The notes: generated from the letters alone by a model not told the origin. DNA of 37,123 nucleotides from JAEXNA01 sp050486105 (GCA_050486105.1 JBJHCR010000016.1:1-37123); one strand, 5' to 3'. Shown: positions 1 through 8,770, numbered from the stretch's first letter. Numbers and translations are program-made.

Positions 1-96
1 CCTTCCACCAGCCCGGCGAACGCCCGAGTATCCTATCCTGAGTTGCTGAAAGCTTGGGAAGAGTGGTTTCGAACTCTCCCTACCGAAGGGGTCTGA
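1..96 (+). CDS. C-terminal end of an unidentified protein (5' truncated by window edge)
   Basis: Frame 1 is open from the first base to a TGA at 94-96 and encodes 31 residues ending YPELLKAWEEWFRTLPTEGV. The composition (Trp/Glu-rich amphipathic helix, no low-complexity) looks like a genuine protein C-terminus, not chance. The start lies outside the window. I do not recognise the family. It is convergent with the purine permease ending at 159, leaving about 60 bp between the two stops with no clear terminator. Only the tail is visible, so the call rests on an uninterrupted short frame and plausible composition. Confidence 0.4.
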   Translation, partial: PSTSPANARVSYPELLKAWEEWFRTLPTEGV

Positions 97-158
97 AAGT
101 GGGGGTCACTGGAGTTCCAACTGTGACAACAGAGAGGAGTCGGGCTAAGGATCAGATC

Positions 159-1514
159 CTAAGTTGTTCTCTCGGGAGAATCATCCTCTGCTAAGTCTTC
201 GGGCAGGATTTTGTTCAGGAGCAAGGCTGCCAGGGCCCCGATTGCCATTCCCGATTGGGCGATGACTCCGAAGGACCGAAGCAACGGGTGAGCCGTTTCT
301 GTCAAGAGCTTTACTGACTCTGGGACCATGGTGACTCCTAGTCCTAGGGCCAAGGAGACCGCCACGATCTTCTCTTTGCGTGGGGTCCATCCATCTCGAG
401 AGATGATGCCGATACCGGCTATAGCTACGGTGGCGAACATTAAGACCGTGGCACCTCCAAGCACGGGCTTGGGAATCAGACTGAGCAGCATTCCGAATTT
501 AGGGACCAAGGCCATCAAAACCAGGAAGACTCCAACTCCGTATCCCACTCGTCGGGCTGCGACTCCCGTCAAAGCGATCACTCCGTTATTCTGGGAAAAG
601 GTGGTTACTGGAAGAGACCCGAGAAGACCGGCAAGCAAACTTCCTAAACCATCAGCAGCTACCCCCCCTCGTAGACGCTGAATGAAGAGAGGGCCTTCCA
701 CCGGTTCTCGAGAGACTTTGGAGGTTGCAGAAATGTCGCCCACCGATTCCAAGGCAGTCACGATGTAGGCCACTATCCAGGGCAAAAGGAAGACCGGGTC
801 AAAAGTCAATCCGTAGGGGAGAAAACTAGGGGTTTGAAACCAAGCGGCCTTCCGAATGGGCTCGAGTTCGATCGCACCAAGGCCAAAGCTTCCAAGGTAG
901 CCAAGCAACAGAGCGAGCCCGATGGAGATCGAGGCCAATTTTCCGTTGCGCCATGCGCCGAGCAGGAGGATGGCAAAAAGCACTCCTAAGCCCACGGCGA
1001 AGTTCTTTGGAGAGCCGAAGTCGGTTGCCCCGTAGCCTCCAGCCAAATCGGTCATTCCTACCCCGATCAGAGTTGTTCCGATAAGCAGGACAACCGTTCC
1101 GGTCACCACCGGAGGAAACCAGTTTCGTAGGGGCTCCAAGAACCTTGACAACACGATCTCCACAGGTGCACAAGCGACAGCCATCCCAAGAATCAAGGAT
1201 AGACCGCCCACTTGACCGGCGGCGATGGCCAAAGGGACGAAGGTGAAGCTGGTTCCCTGGACGCTGAGCAATCGAGTGCCGAAAGGTCCAAGTCCGTGAA
1301 CCTGGATGAGCGTTGCCAGTCCAGAACTGAACAAGGACATGCTCACCAGAAGCGAGGTCTCGTTTATGGTTAGCCCGAGGGCACCTGAAACCACCAAGGC
1401 CGGAGTGATGATGCCCACCAGCATCGAAAGAACGTGCTGTAAGGAAAAGAAGAGTCCCGTTCCGAGACTCTGACGCGACTCAACTCCGTAGAACGGACGA
1501 GCAGTCTTGCTCAA
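159..1514 (-). CDS. NCS2 family purine (xanthine/urate-type) permease
   Basis: Inner-membrane nucleobase:cation symporter, probably importing xanthine, urate or a related purine. About 451 aa with a dozen or more hydrophobic segments. The NAT/NCS2 signature is present as QNNGVIALTG; this QNNG...TG form is typical of purine-type (XanQ/UacT-like) members, whereas uracil permeases usually have an ENIG...TR form. The N-terminus FFSLQHVLSMLVGIITPALV is the standard family start. The frame is open further upstream, but an ATG at 1685 would overlap the neighbouring gene by 160 bp. The TTG at 1512-1514, preceded by AGG and only 10 bp past the upstream stop, gives the usual family length and is preferred. 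It is probably co-transcribed with the small secreted protein and the PilZ gene. The exact substrate is inference. Confidence 0.88.
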   Translation of the reverse strand: MSKTARPFYGVESRQSLGTGLFFSLQHVLSMLVGIITPALVVSGALGLTINETSLLVSMSLFSSGLATLIQVHGLGPFGTRLLSVQGTSFTFVPLAIAAGQVGGLSLILGMAVACAPVEIVLSRFLEPLRNWFPPVVTGTVVLLIGTTLIGVGMTDLAGGYGATDFGSPKNFAVGLGVLFAILLLGAWRNGKLASISIGLALLLGYLGSFGLGAIELEPIRKAAWFQTPSFLPYGLTFDPVFLLPWIVAYIVTALESVGDISATSKVSREPVEGPLFIQRLRGGVAADGLGSLLAGLLGSLPVTTFSQNNGVIALTGVAARRVGYGVGVFLVLMALVPKFGMLLSLIPKPVLGGATVLMFATVAIAGIGIISRDGWTPRKEKIVAVSLALGLGVTMVPESVKLLTETAHPLLRSFGVIAQSGMAIGALAALLLNKILPEDLAEDDSPERTT

Positions 1515-1524
1515 AACTTCTGGC

Positions 1525-1908
1525 CTAAGGGAAAGTTCGATAAATTTCTGTTCTCTGGCCGTCGGCGGAACGAGCGGTAGCTCGGACTTCAAAGTCTCCG
1601 AAAAGCACAGAGGCGTTTTGGCTGTCTGGGGCGGCAAAGTAGTCTCGTGAGACTCGATAGCCTTTCGGTAGGGCGGAAATGTCATCCCATTGGGTGATCA
1701 CCTGCCAGTCGGATTTCCCCACCGGAGAAGCTTCAAGGGTGACCGATATCGGACCCTGGATTCGTTCCGGGCCATGGTTGATGAGGGTAGCTCGAATGTT
1801 GACTTCATTCTCGGAACGATTGATGTTCAGATTTTGAAAATCGAGTTCGGCTAGGCTAGGATTGGCAAGAAAAACGATTGCAGCGATTAGGCAGAGTAGT
1901 CTTTTCAT
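1525..1908 (-). CDS. Small secreted protein of unknown function
   Basis: About 127 aa. The start ATG at 1906-1908 gives MKRLLCLIAAIVFLANPSLA, a clean Sec signal peptide with a likely cleavage after SLA, and GGAAAG lies about 10 bases upstream. An in-frame GTG at 1923 is the alternative start but has no ribosome-binding site. The mature part looks like a single beta-sandwich: it contains ...VNIRATLINHGPERIQG..., a pattern seen in FxLYD/CARDB-like domains that describe 'noncovalent' extracellular Ig-like folds. I cannot assign a family. It lies between the PilZ gene (64 bp upstream) and the permease (10 bp downstream), same strand. Export is well supported; function is unknown. Confidence 0.75.
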   Translation of the reverse strand: MKRLLCLIAAIVFLANPSLAELDFQNLNINRSENEVNIRATLINHGPERIQGPISVTLEASPVGKSDWQVITQWDDISALPKGYRVSRDYFAAPDSQNASVLFGDFEVRATARSADGQRTEIYRTFP

Positions 1909-1971
1909 ACGATAGCTTTCCACTTGGAGAGTCCGCAGCCTGCCTCCGACGCAGGCCTTAGTGGGTCGAAT

Positions 1972-2595
1972 TCAATCGAAAATGGTGTAACTCCCCTTGA
2001 GCACCCCTCGTTCAACCTCGGTGAGGGCCTTGATGAAATAGGCCAGTCGGGCTCTGGTTCCCGGCATGAGGTCCAAAAACTGAGCTCCCACCAAGGCTTT
2101 CCCTTGGTAGGGCCGACTCCAACGCACTTCACAGGTAACATTGAGACGAGACATGGAAGAATCGTCAAATTCAATCTGGCACTCAAATTGGCTTCCCACT
2201 TCCATGGGGTGATCGGTTCTCAGCTTGACCCCGGTCAAGGAGAGGTCTTGAGAGATGGCTTGGTAATTGGGAATTCCCGGAGAACTGACTCGCAAATGCC
2301 TTTCGACTCGCTCAGCTCCCCTCTGGTCTTCAAACTTCTTTGGCTGAGGAAGGAGAACCGCTAGGTGAGCCGCGGCTTCTTCTGGAGCCAGAAAAGTGCC
2401 GTAGTAGAGCCCAGCTTCCTTGGATTCAATTCGGATTCGGCACTTGAGTTTATGGTCTTCAATCTTGGCCTTGCAGGAATACTCTCCCAGCTCGGCTTCC
2501 GTGGCACAAGCAAATAGCAATCCGCGAGTCTCTGGTTCATAGGTCACAAATTCAACCTCAAGAGTTCTCGAAAAAAGATTGTCGAATAGTCCCAT
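1972..2595 (-). CDS. PilZ domain protein (putative cyclic-di-GMP effector)
   Basis: 207 aa. The central to C-terminal part carries both c-di-GMP contact motifs of PilZ: an RxxxR (RGAER, about residues 92-96) and the D-x-S-x-x-G element (QDLSLTGVKL). The beta-strands ending in VRWSRPYQGKALVGAQFLDL are also typical of the fold. The first 85 residues form a separate N-terminal region, possibly a YcgR-N-like or degenerate PilZ domain (inference). The ATG start has an excellent Shine-Dalgarno AGGAGG 7 bases upstream. It is cytosolic with no signal peptide. It leads a minus-strand group with the secreted protein and the permease and is divergent from the RND operon. The output (motility, secretion, polysaccharide) cannot be told from the window. 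Confidence 0.85.
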   Translation of the reverse strand: MGLFDNLFSRTLEVEFVTYEPETRGLLFACATEAELGEYSCKAKIEDHKLKCRIRIESKEAGLYYGTFLAPEEAAAHLAVLLPQPKKFEDQRGAERVERHLRVSSPGIPNYQAISQDLSLTGVKLRTDHPMEVGSQFECQIEFDDSSMSRLNVTCEVRWSRPYQGKALVGAQFLDLMPGTRARLAYFIKALTEVERGVLKGSYTIFD

Positions 2596-2783
2596 GATGA
2601 CGCCTCCTGAGTTCCCGCAATACCATTCTAGAGGTTTTCGAGTGTTCTGACGAGCGGAGTTTCCCTCAGCCTCAAGTCAGGCTCTCATCAGGGTAGTACG
2701 ACTGTAACCCTCGGAGGAAGTAACCACTCCGCGAGGCCTGGGTTTGTGTTTAATTGAACGATCATTCAGGGAAACACTCCATT

Positions 2784-4316
2784 ATGAAAATTCGACATCC
2801 GGCCTACGGGGGAATCTCACCAGGAATCGTCTTGGGACTACTGGTTGTTGCTTTTGCTGCTGTCGGTCTGATTAGATTCTTTCTAACCAATAATGGGGGT
2901 CCACAGCGTGGCTATCCTCCAACCCCGGTGCAACTCACTCAACTTCGAGACGAACCTTTCGCCCGAAGAGTGACCCTCCTCGGTGAAGCCCGCTCTATGT
3001 CGGACGCTACCATTAGGAGTGAAGTCGAAGGGGTCATTTCTCAGGTCTTGGTGGACGTTGGTGACGACTTGGAAGCTGGGCAAGTGGTCGCTTACCTTGA
3101 AGGCTCCGATCAGCAGATCGCCCTTGCTGAAGCCGAGGCGCGCTTAGCCGAGGGCCGCAGTCGGCTCTCAGAATTAGAAAACGGAACACGACCAGAGATA
3201 GTCTCTCAGAGGTTGGCCGAGTGGCGGGCGGCTCAAGCCTTCGAAGCCGAGGCAAAAGCTCGATTAGACTCTCTGAAGCTGCTGTCTCCTCAACTCTTGG
3301 CGCAACGAACCGGGGAGTTCCAGTCGGCCGTGGCCACTGAGCGCGACGCCCAAGATCAGTTTAAGCGGACCCAAGGTCTGGTCGAGCAAGGAGCCTTGCC
3401 TGAGCGCGAGTTGATTTCCGTGGGCGCCGCTTGGGAACGTGCCAAAGGAGACCTGCTGAGGGCCGAGCAATCTCTGCTGGCCCAGCAAACTTCTAACCAG
3501 CGGGATGACCTGACCGCCATCGCACAATATGAATCGGCAAAGGCCCAGAGTTTGAGGAGCCAAGCCTCCTACGATGAAGCTCGGACCGGTCCGAGGCCCG
3601 AGGTGATAGAAGCCCAGCGTGGTGTGGTGCAAGCCTTGCAGGCTGCTCGAGATCGAGCAGCCCTCAACTACGAACGCACAACCATTCGCTCCAGAACCGT
3701 AGGCACCGTTCGGGAACGCTTGGTGGGTCGCGGAGATCGAGTGTCGGTGGACACTGCTGTGCTCACCCTCGGCGGAGAGCAGACTGAGCTGATTTTTGAG
3801 ATTCCCGAAGAGATCACCGGCCGGGTGGAGCCCGGCATGGACGTGCTCTTGCTGTCCGCCGGTGCAAGGGAGGAAGCGGTTGGGAAAGTGGTTGCCGTGG
3901 TCCGCGCTGCCGACCCCAGAAGCCGACGGCAAACCATCCGCGTCAACAGTCCTGTCGAACTTTTGTCGGGCTCTTCAGTTCAAGGTGTTCTGCTGCTTCC
4001 GGTGGACGGAGACTATCTAGTGGTCAGTAGAGATGCCCTGGTTCGACGCGAGCGCAGCTGGGTGGTTTTCACCGTGGATAGCGAGGGCCAGGCGGTAGAA
4101 CACGAAGTTCGCTTAGTGGCAGAACAGGGTTTGGAAGTGGCTATTGAGACTGACGATCTTGTCGGTGGGCAAAACGTTGTGGGGAGGGGTGCTCCAGGAT
4201 TGATGACCGGCGCCAAAGTTGCCTTGCCTCAGAGCGCCGACGACGAGGGTCAAGCCCCTCGGGATTCAGGCGAGGATGGGGAAGCCTCCAAGGGCGAGGA
4301 GCTCAGCACGTCATGA
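2784..4316 (+). CDS. RND efflux pump periplasmic adaptor (HlyD/MFP family)
   Basis: About 510 aa, longer than the usual 370-420 aa adaptor. A single N-terminal membrane anchor (SPGIVLGLLVVAFAAVGLIRFF) is followed by a barrel-sandwich (lipoyl-like) half EVEGVISQVLVDVGDDLEAG, a long alpha-helical hairpin rich in Ala/Glu/Arg (about residues 110-280), the second lipoyl half (TTIRSRTVGTVRERLVGRGD) and a beta-barrel domain. The C-terminus is an acidic tail. The frame opens with a TTG at 2754; the ATG at 2784, with AGGGA about 11 bases upstream, fits the transmembrane start better. The stop overlaps the start of the pump gene by 4 nt (ATGA), so the two are translationally coupled. It links the inner-membrane pump to an outer-membrane channel, which is not in this window. 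Confidence 0.88.
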   Translation: MKIRHPAYGGISPGIVLGLLVVAFAAVGLIRFFLTNNGGPQRGYPPTPVQLTQLRDEPFARRVTLLGEARSMSDATIRSEVEGVISQVLVDVGDDLEAGQVVAYLEGSDQQIALAEAEARLAEGRSRLSELENGTRPEIVSQRLAEWRAAQAFEAEAKARLDSLKLLSPQLLAQRTGEFQSAVATERDAQDQFKRTQGLVEQGALPERELISVGAAWERAKGDLLRAEQSLLAQQTSNQRDDLTAIAQYESAKAQSLRSQASYDEARTGPRPEVIEAQRGVVQALQAARDRAALNYERTTIRSRTVGTVRERLVGRGDRVSVDTAVLTLGGEQTELIFEIPEEITGRVEPGMDVLLLSAGAREEAVGKVVAVVRAADPRSRRQTIRVNSPVELLSGSSVQGVLLLPVDGDYLVVSRDALVRRERSWVVFTVDSEGQAVEHEVRLVAEQGLEVAIETDDLVGGQNVVGRGAPGLMTGAKVALPQSADDEGQAPRDSGEDGEASKGEELSTS

Positions 4317-7300
4317 GCCCAATCGAGACTGCAGTTCGCTGGCGTCACGGTACCTTAGCTCTTTTTACCTTGTTAGTCCTGTTCGGTGCGCTAGCATTAG
4401 GTCGACTCCCAATGGAGCTCCAACCAGGCGGAGATATCCCCGAGATCACGATCACCACCGCTTATCCCGGAGCTGGCCCAACGGAGGTGGAAGACCTCAT
4501 AACCCGACCTCTCGAAGATGTGCTGCAGTTGGTGGAAGGGGTCAAAGAGATGACTTCCACCAGCACTCTTGGGAACAGCTCCATAACCATGGAGTTTGAT
4601 TGGGACGTCGATATAAAGCAGAAGCTCATCGAGGTCATAAACAAGCTCAATCAGGCCAAGAATCTGCCCGAAGAAGCTTCGGAGTCCGATGTGCAGATCG
4701 CCAGCGGTGGAGGGGGCAGCAACGCCATGATGTGGGTCATCCTCAAGGAGGCTCGAGACACTGGCGCAGCTCCCGATCCCGACCGATTTAGAGACCTATT
4801 GGAAGAAGAAGTTCTTCCTGAGTTGAGGCGCATTCGAGGCACCAGCCGATACATCATCGTTGGCGGTCGTCTCAAAGAAGTTGAGATCGTTGTCGACCCA
4901 GAAAAGCTTGCTGCCCGAGGACTGACTATAGCCCAGGTTAGCGACAGTTTGCGCCGCAACAATGTGGACGTTCGTGGAGGACCTTTGGTCACCGGACGTC
5001 GAGAGTATCGCGTCAGCACCAAGAATCGAGCCAGCGAAATTTTCGAGTTCGAAGACATTGTTCTGCGACGGGACGCTGGCGGGACAGTGATGCTGAGCGA
5101 TGTGGCTGAACCCACCATGGGAAGACAGTTCCCGAACTCCTTCTTCTTATCGTATGGGAGACCGGCTGCGGCGGTGGGCATAGTGCGTCAGGTGGGAGCA
5201 AACGTTCCAGCGCTTTCTGACGAAATCCGCACTGTTCTCTCGGATTTGGAGCGTCGGTTCCAACAACGGGGAGACAATGTCTTGATCCAGGTTGGCTATG
5301 ACGAGAGCGAATATGTCGCTCAGTCCATGACCTTGGTTCGAAACAATCTCTTGCTGGGCGCTGTGTTGGCCACAATTGTGCTGTTGCTTTTCTTGGGTTC
5401 ATTGAGAACGGTGTTGGTTTGCGCCATCTCCATTCCCACAACCTTGATTTCTGTGTTTCTGCTGATCTCAAGCTTTGGACAGACTCTCAATATTTTGACC
5501 TTGGCAGGTCTAGCTTTTGCCGTAGGTATGGTGATCGACAATGCCATCGTGGTGGTTGAGAATGTGTTCACTCACCTCGAGAAGGGCAAGAGACCAGTCC
5601 GTGCGGCTATCGATGGCTGCGTTGAGGTGGGAGGGGCCCTAGTCGCCTCCACCCTAACGACCATTGCTGTGTTCTTTCCGCTGGTTCTGGTGGATGGAGA
5701 AGCTGGAAGAGTTTTTCGAGCCTTGGGTATAACTCTCGCTTCAGCGGTGGCTTTCTCGCTCTTTGCGGCTGTCACGCTGGTTCCCATGTTAGCGGGGACC
5801 TTGTTGACCAAAGACGAGGCAAACCTGGAGAAAAGCTCCACTGGAGTGGAAGCCTTGATTGCTCGCGCGGCCCTTTGGTTTCGTACCTATCAGCGTAGGC
5901 TGATCCGTTTTCTTGAGGAGGCTGCCGACTGGTCGTTAGATCCAGAGCAGAAAAGAAGAAGGTTTTCTGTGCTGCTGGGGTGTGTGGGTTTGCTCACGGT
6001 AGCCTATTTGCTCCTTCCTCCGGCTGACTATCTGCCTCAAGGAAATCGCAACATCATATTTTGGCTGATGGAGCCTCACCCCGGGACCAGCATCCCCGAG
6101 GCCGTGGAACTCACCGAAGCACCAAACGATTTTGTGCGAAACCTCGAAGAGGTGGGCGACACTTTTATGGTCTACGGAAATCGCTTTCGGGGTATTGGGA
6201 TAAGACTGAAGCCTCAATATGCCAACGGGCGAGACCTTCAGGCTGTGGTCAATAAACTCTTCCCGGTGGGAATGAGTTACCCCGGGTTTCGCTTCGTGGT
6301 TCCCATTCGTATCCCGATCTTTGCCAGCCCCGGAAAAGAGTTCCAGCTTCGGATCGTAGGTCCAGATTTAGAAGAGCTCGCTTCGATCAAGCAGCGAGTG
6401 GAAGGACAACTCCGAGAGATCCCCGGAATCGTGAACTCGCGCTCAGATTTCGTTTTCGGGGCTCCAGAGCTTCAGGTTTTGCCCCATCGCGAAAAGCTAG
6501 CCGAATTGGGAATGGAACCGAACGACGTGGCTACCATGGTGGAAGCCGCTCTGGGGGGACGATTCGTTTCGGAGTTCATTGAAGGTAAGGAGACCCTCGA
6601 TGTGGTCCTTGAGCTCAAAGATATTTCTGTAGAGAACCCAGATGAACTCAGGCAGCTTCAGTTGGTGACTCCGGGGGGGCAACGAGTGCAACTGCAAGAC
6701 GTGGCCGAAGTACTCGAAACCACCGGACCGGACTCGGTGAATCACGTCAACGTTGAACGGGCCATCACCCTCACTGTGACCATCGCCCCTCAGGCTCCCT
6801 TGGGCTCTACCGTGGACACTGTAGAAAGGCAAGTGATCGCCCCGCTCACTCTGGAACTCCCTCCAACTTATCGGGCCTACATTTCCGGGAGCGCTGACGA
6901 TTTGGCCGACACTCTGCGGCAGTTGGGCCAAGTTTTCATTTTGTCTCTCATTATCAGCTATCTGCTGCTGATGGCTTTATATCGTTCTTTCACCTATCCC
7001 TTGATAATCATGATCACCGTTCCTCTGGGGCTCACGGGAGCTGTCGTCAGTCTGGTCACGGTGTCACTCTTGCCCGGGGTAAGTGTCGCCTTAGACATGA
7101 TCACCGCAGTCGGTTTTGTGATTCTGATTGGGATCGTGGTCAATAACGCCATTCTTCTAGTGGACCGAGCACTGCAGTTGCAGCGAGGGGGCATGGAATA
7201 CTGGGAATCTGTTCGACAAGGAACCCGAGACCGATTGAGACCAATCCTGATGTCTGCAACCACTTCAGTGCTCGGAATGCTCCCGTTGGCGGTTATTCCT

Positions 7301-7492
7301 GGTGACGGGGCTGAGCTTTACCAGGGACTTGGAATCGTTTTGGTCGGAGGCTTGACCTTCGCAACCTTTTTGACCCCCACAGTGGTACCGGCCCTCATGG
7401 GAATCTTCAAAGACTTGAATCTGGTGGAGGATCCTGACGACCCCTTGATGCGGGAAGAGCACTCCGACCAGGAACTCAGCTCCCATTCCTGA
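4313..7492 (+). CDS. RND (AcrB/MexF-like, HAE1) inner-membrane efflux transporter
   Basis: 1059 aa, the standard length of a proton-driven RND pump. Family landmarks: TM1 LALFTLLVLFGALALGRLPMEL, the periplasmic porter segment PGAGPTEVEDLITRPLE, and the TM4 proton-relay motif AVGMVIDNAIVVVENV with its conserved Asp. The second half repeats the fold (FILSLIISYLLLMALYRSF, GIVVNNAILLVDRA). The internal duplication typical of RND proteins is intact. The VVN in the second-half TM10 motif is also as expected. It overlaps the adaptor gene by 4 nt. The substrate range (drugs, lipids, solvents) cannot be judged from sequence, and the Asp-containing TM4 motif fits multidrug-type (HAE1) pumps better than metal (CusA) pumps. 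Confidence 0.93.
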   Translation: MSPIETAVRWRHGTLALFTLLVLFGALALGRLPMELQPGGDIPEITITTAYPGAGPTEVEDLITRPLEDVLQLVEGVKEMTSTSTLGNSSITMEFDWDVDIKQKLIEVINKLNQAKNLPEEASESDVQIASGGGGSNAMMWVILKEARDTGAAPDPDRFRDLLEEEVLPELRRIRGTSRYIIVGGRLKEVEIVVDPEKLAARGLTIAQVSDSLRRNNVDVRGGPLVTGRREYRVSTKNRASEIFEFEDIVLRRDAGGTVMLSDVAEPTMGRQFPNSFFLSYGRPAAAVGIVRQVGANVPALSDEIRTVLSDLERRFQQRGDNVLIQVGYDESEYVAQSMTLVRNNLLLGAVLATIVLLLFLGSLRTVLVCAISIPTTLISVFLLISSFGQTLNILTLAGLAFAVGMVIDNAIVVVENVFTHLEKGKRPVRAAIDGCVEVGGALVASTLTTIAVFFPLVLVDGEAGRVFRALGITLASAVAFSLFAAVTLVPMLAGTLLTKDEANLEKSSTGVEALIARAALWFRTYQRRLIRFLEEAADWSLDPEQKRRRFSVLLGCVGLLTVAYLLLPPADYLPQGNRNIIFWLMEPHPGTSIPEAVELTEAPNDFVRNLEEVGDTFMVYGNRFRGIGIRLKPQYANGRDLQAVVNKLFPVGMSYPGFRFVVPIRIPIFASPGKEFQLRIVGPDLEELASIKQRVEGQLREIPGIVNSRSDFVFGAPELQVLPHREKLAELGMEPNDVATMVEAALGGRFVSEFIEGKETLDVVLELKDISVENPDELRQLQLVTPGGQRVQLQDVAEVLETTGPDSVNHVNVERAITLTVTIAPQAPLGSTVDTVERQVIAPLTLELPPTYRAYISGSADDLADTLRQLGQVFILSLIISYLLLMALYRSFTYPLIIMITVPLGLTGAVVSLVTVSLLPGVSVALDMITAVGFVILIGIVVNNAILLVDRALQLQRGGMEYWESVRQGTRDRLRPILMSATTSVLGMLPLAVIPGDGAELYQGLGIVLVGGLTFATFLTPTVVPALMGIFKDLNLVEDPDDPLMREEHSDQELSSHS

Positions 7493-7515
7493 AGTTAGAA
7501 GAGTCAGGAGGTAAT

Positions 7516-7878
7516 ATGCAAGCAAATTCTACTGAGAAGCTTCTAGCTCTCATTGCCCATTTAGGTTACTTTTCCGCTGTCGGATTTATCTTCGCTCCTC
7601 TAATCATCTGGTTGGTCCAGAAAAACGAATCGCCGTACGTCGCCTCCCACGCCCTGCAGGCCCTGATCTATCAGGTGGCTGTGGCTGTACTCACGGGGGT
7701 TTTCTCAATCGGAGCGTTCGTTTTTGGGCTGGCTACGATGGGTATCGGTGCTCTGCTGATCATTCCTGTGGCTTTGTTAGGTTCTCTGGTGCTCATTGTG
7801 CCGACCCTGATCGCAGCCTATAAGGTATATCTCGGCGAGGAGTACTCCTACCCGCTGGTTGGCGGATTCGCCAAGTAG
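7516..7878 (+). CDS. DUF4870-like small integral membrane protein
   Basis: 120 aa with about three hydrophobic helices. The pattern LLALIAHLGYFSAVGFIFAPLIIWLVQKNESPYVASHALQALIYQ matches in its parts the DUF4870/Tic20-like family, in which an HxGxxx...PLIIWL...K(D/N)ESP...HA signature is usual. The ATG is preceded by AGGAGG at the ideal distance. It starts 23 bp after the RND gene, so it is probably the third gene of that operon, but the family has no established function and a pump role is only suggested by position. It is convergent with the SugE-like gene, 20 bp away. Confidence 0.8.
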   Translation: MQANSTEKLLALIAHLGYFSAVGFIFAPLIIWLVQKNESPYVASHALQALIYQVAVAVLTGVFSIGAFVFGLATMGIGALLIIPVALLGSLVLIVPTLIAAYKVYLGEEYSYPLVGGFAK

Positions 7879-7898
7879 TCATCGGGGTCTATGCGGAC

Positions 7899-8210
7899 TC
7901 ATGACCACTTGAGTCCAATTATCGAGAGGACCAATGTGCAGAGGAAGAAGATTTTTCGACCTCCCATGGGTTCTCCGAGTCGTGTGACAGCTAGGATGCC
8001 GGTGCCGAGGGCGCCTAAGCCTACCCACACAGGGTAGGCGGTGCTTATGGGCAGATCTTGGGCCGCCTTGGCAAGCAGCACCATGCTGATGGCCAGGGCT
8101 GCGATGGTGACAAGCGTTGGTGTTAAACGGGAAAAGCCTTCGCTGTGCTTCAGAGCCACGGCCCAAATGCATTCAAAGAAACCGGAAACGATAAGAAGAA
8201 ACCAGGACAT
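7899..8210 (-). CDS. gdx: SMR-family guanidinium exporter (SugE/Gdx type)
   Basis: 103 aa with four transmembrane helices, the normal SMR length. The N-terminus MSWFLLIVSGFFECIWAVAL contains the essential membrane Glu at about position 13, and KHSEGFSRLTPT is the SugE/Gdx-specific loop rather than the EmrE form. Gdx proteins export guanidinium by proton antiport as dual-topology dimers (family knowledge). A guanidine-III riboswitch lies directly upstream (8239-8279), which supports guanidinium as the physiological substrate over quaternary-ammonium drugs. GAGGTG lies 5 bases before the ATG. It is transcribed alone, and the repeat-array terminators isolate it from the tRNA gene upstream. Confidence 0.92.
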   Translation of the reverse strand: MSWFLLIVSGFFECIWAVALKHSEGFSRLTPTLVTIAALAISMVLLAKAAQDLPISTAYPVWVGLGALGTGILAVTRLGEPMGGRKIFFLCTLVLSIIGLKWS

Positions 8211-8238
8211 CGCTACACCTCAAATTCATGATGGGTAA

Positions 8239-8279
<41 letters not shown>

Positions 8280-8344
8280 TAGAGTGCAGCAGGCACCCTC
8301 AATGAGAAATTTCTCCTCCCACCTCTAACGTCCTTTTCCCTAGC

Positions 8345-8674
8345 CGGAACGCCTTCGGCTTTCGAACCTCCGACCAAGACAAAACCCCGCCTTCGCGGGG
8401 TCTTTGGCCTCCACGGTAGGATGGCCCCCTTCGGGGGAACGCCTTCGGCTTTCGAACCTACGACCAAGGCAAAACCCCGCTTGCGCGGGGTCTTTGGCCT
8501 CCACGGTAGGATGGCCCCCTTCGGGGGAACGCCTTCGGCTTTCGAACCTACGACCAAGGCAAAACCCCGCTTTCGCGGGGTCTTTGGCCTCCACGGTAGG
8601 ATGGCCCCCTTCGGGGGAACGCCTGCGGCTTTCGAACCTACGACCAAGGCAAAACCCCGCTTGCGCGGGGTCTT
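8345..8674 (-). repeat. 90-bp tandem repeat derived from tRNA-Arg 3' end plus terminator
   Basis: Period of exactly 90 bp: the core GGTAGGATGGCCCCC (plus strand) starts at 8415, 8505 and 8595, and the tRNA copy of GGTAGG is at 8685. Three near-identical full units follow a truncated, more diverged copy at 8345-8414. On the minus strand each unit is: 14 nt equal to the tRNA variable/T-arm (GGTCGTAGGTTCGA), a 30-nt insert in the T-loop with hairpins GCCGCAGGC and CCCCCGAAGGGGG, 17 nt equal to the tRNA 3' end including CCA, then a 29-nt terminator segment. No D-arm or anticodon arm is present. Because 90 is divisible by 3, long repetitive ORFs appear in several frames, but they are artefacts. 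Confidence 0.9.
8651..8671 (-). terminator. Rho-independent terminator of tRNA-Arg(CCT), copied in each repeat
   Basis: On the minus strand ACCCCGC-GCAA-GCGGGGT forms a 7-bp GC-rich stem followed by TTTT, starting 3 nt after the tRNA CCA. Copies with the same stem and loop variants (GAAA, GAAG, GCAA) recur in each repeat, with hairpins at about 8384-8401, 8474-8491 and 8564-8581. The hairpin is symmetric with an A-run on the other side, so it may also act on the plus strand. Confidence 0.85.
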
Positions 8675-8750
8675 TGGCCTCCACGGTAGGAATCGAACCT
8701 ACGACCTTTCGCTTAGGAGGCGAACGCTCTATCCACTGAGCTACGCGGAG
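8675..8750 (-). tRNA. tRNA-Arg (anticodon CCT)
   Basis: 76 nt with encoded CCA. Acceptor CTCCGCG pairs with CGTGGAG (one G-U), D-stem GCTC/GAGC, anticodon stem TTCGC/GCGAA with loop CTCCTAA giving anticodon CCT (codon AGG), five-base variable region, and T-stem GTAGG/CCTAC with loop TTCGATT. All arms are complete. The discriminator base is G. Its 3' half is the source of the downstream 90-bp repeat array. Confidence 0.97.
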
Positions 8751-8770
8751 TTGGGGTCTTGATATGGAGC

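Noticed and set aside
3264..3932. 222-aa minus-strand ORF inside the RND adaptor gene
   Set aside because: It is antisense to a well-supported gene, without family features or ribosome-binding site.
8304..8315. Perfect 12-bp palindrome GAGAAATTTCTC upstream of the riboswitch
   Set aside because: AT-rich short palindromes are frequent by chance and no promoter could be aligned with it; noted as a possible operator only.
8345..8690. CRISPR array
   Set aside because: There are no unique spacers between repeats: the units are directly contiguous and nearly identical, and no cas genes are present.
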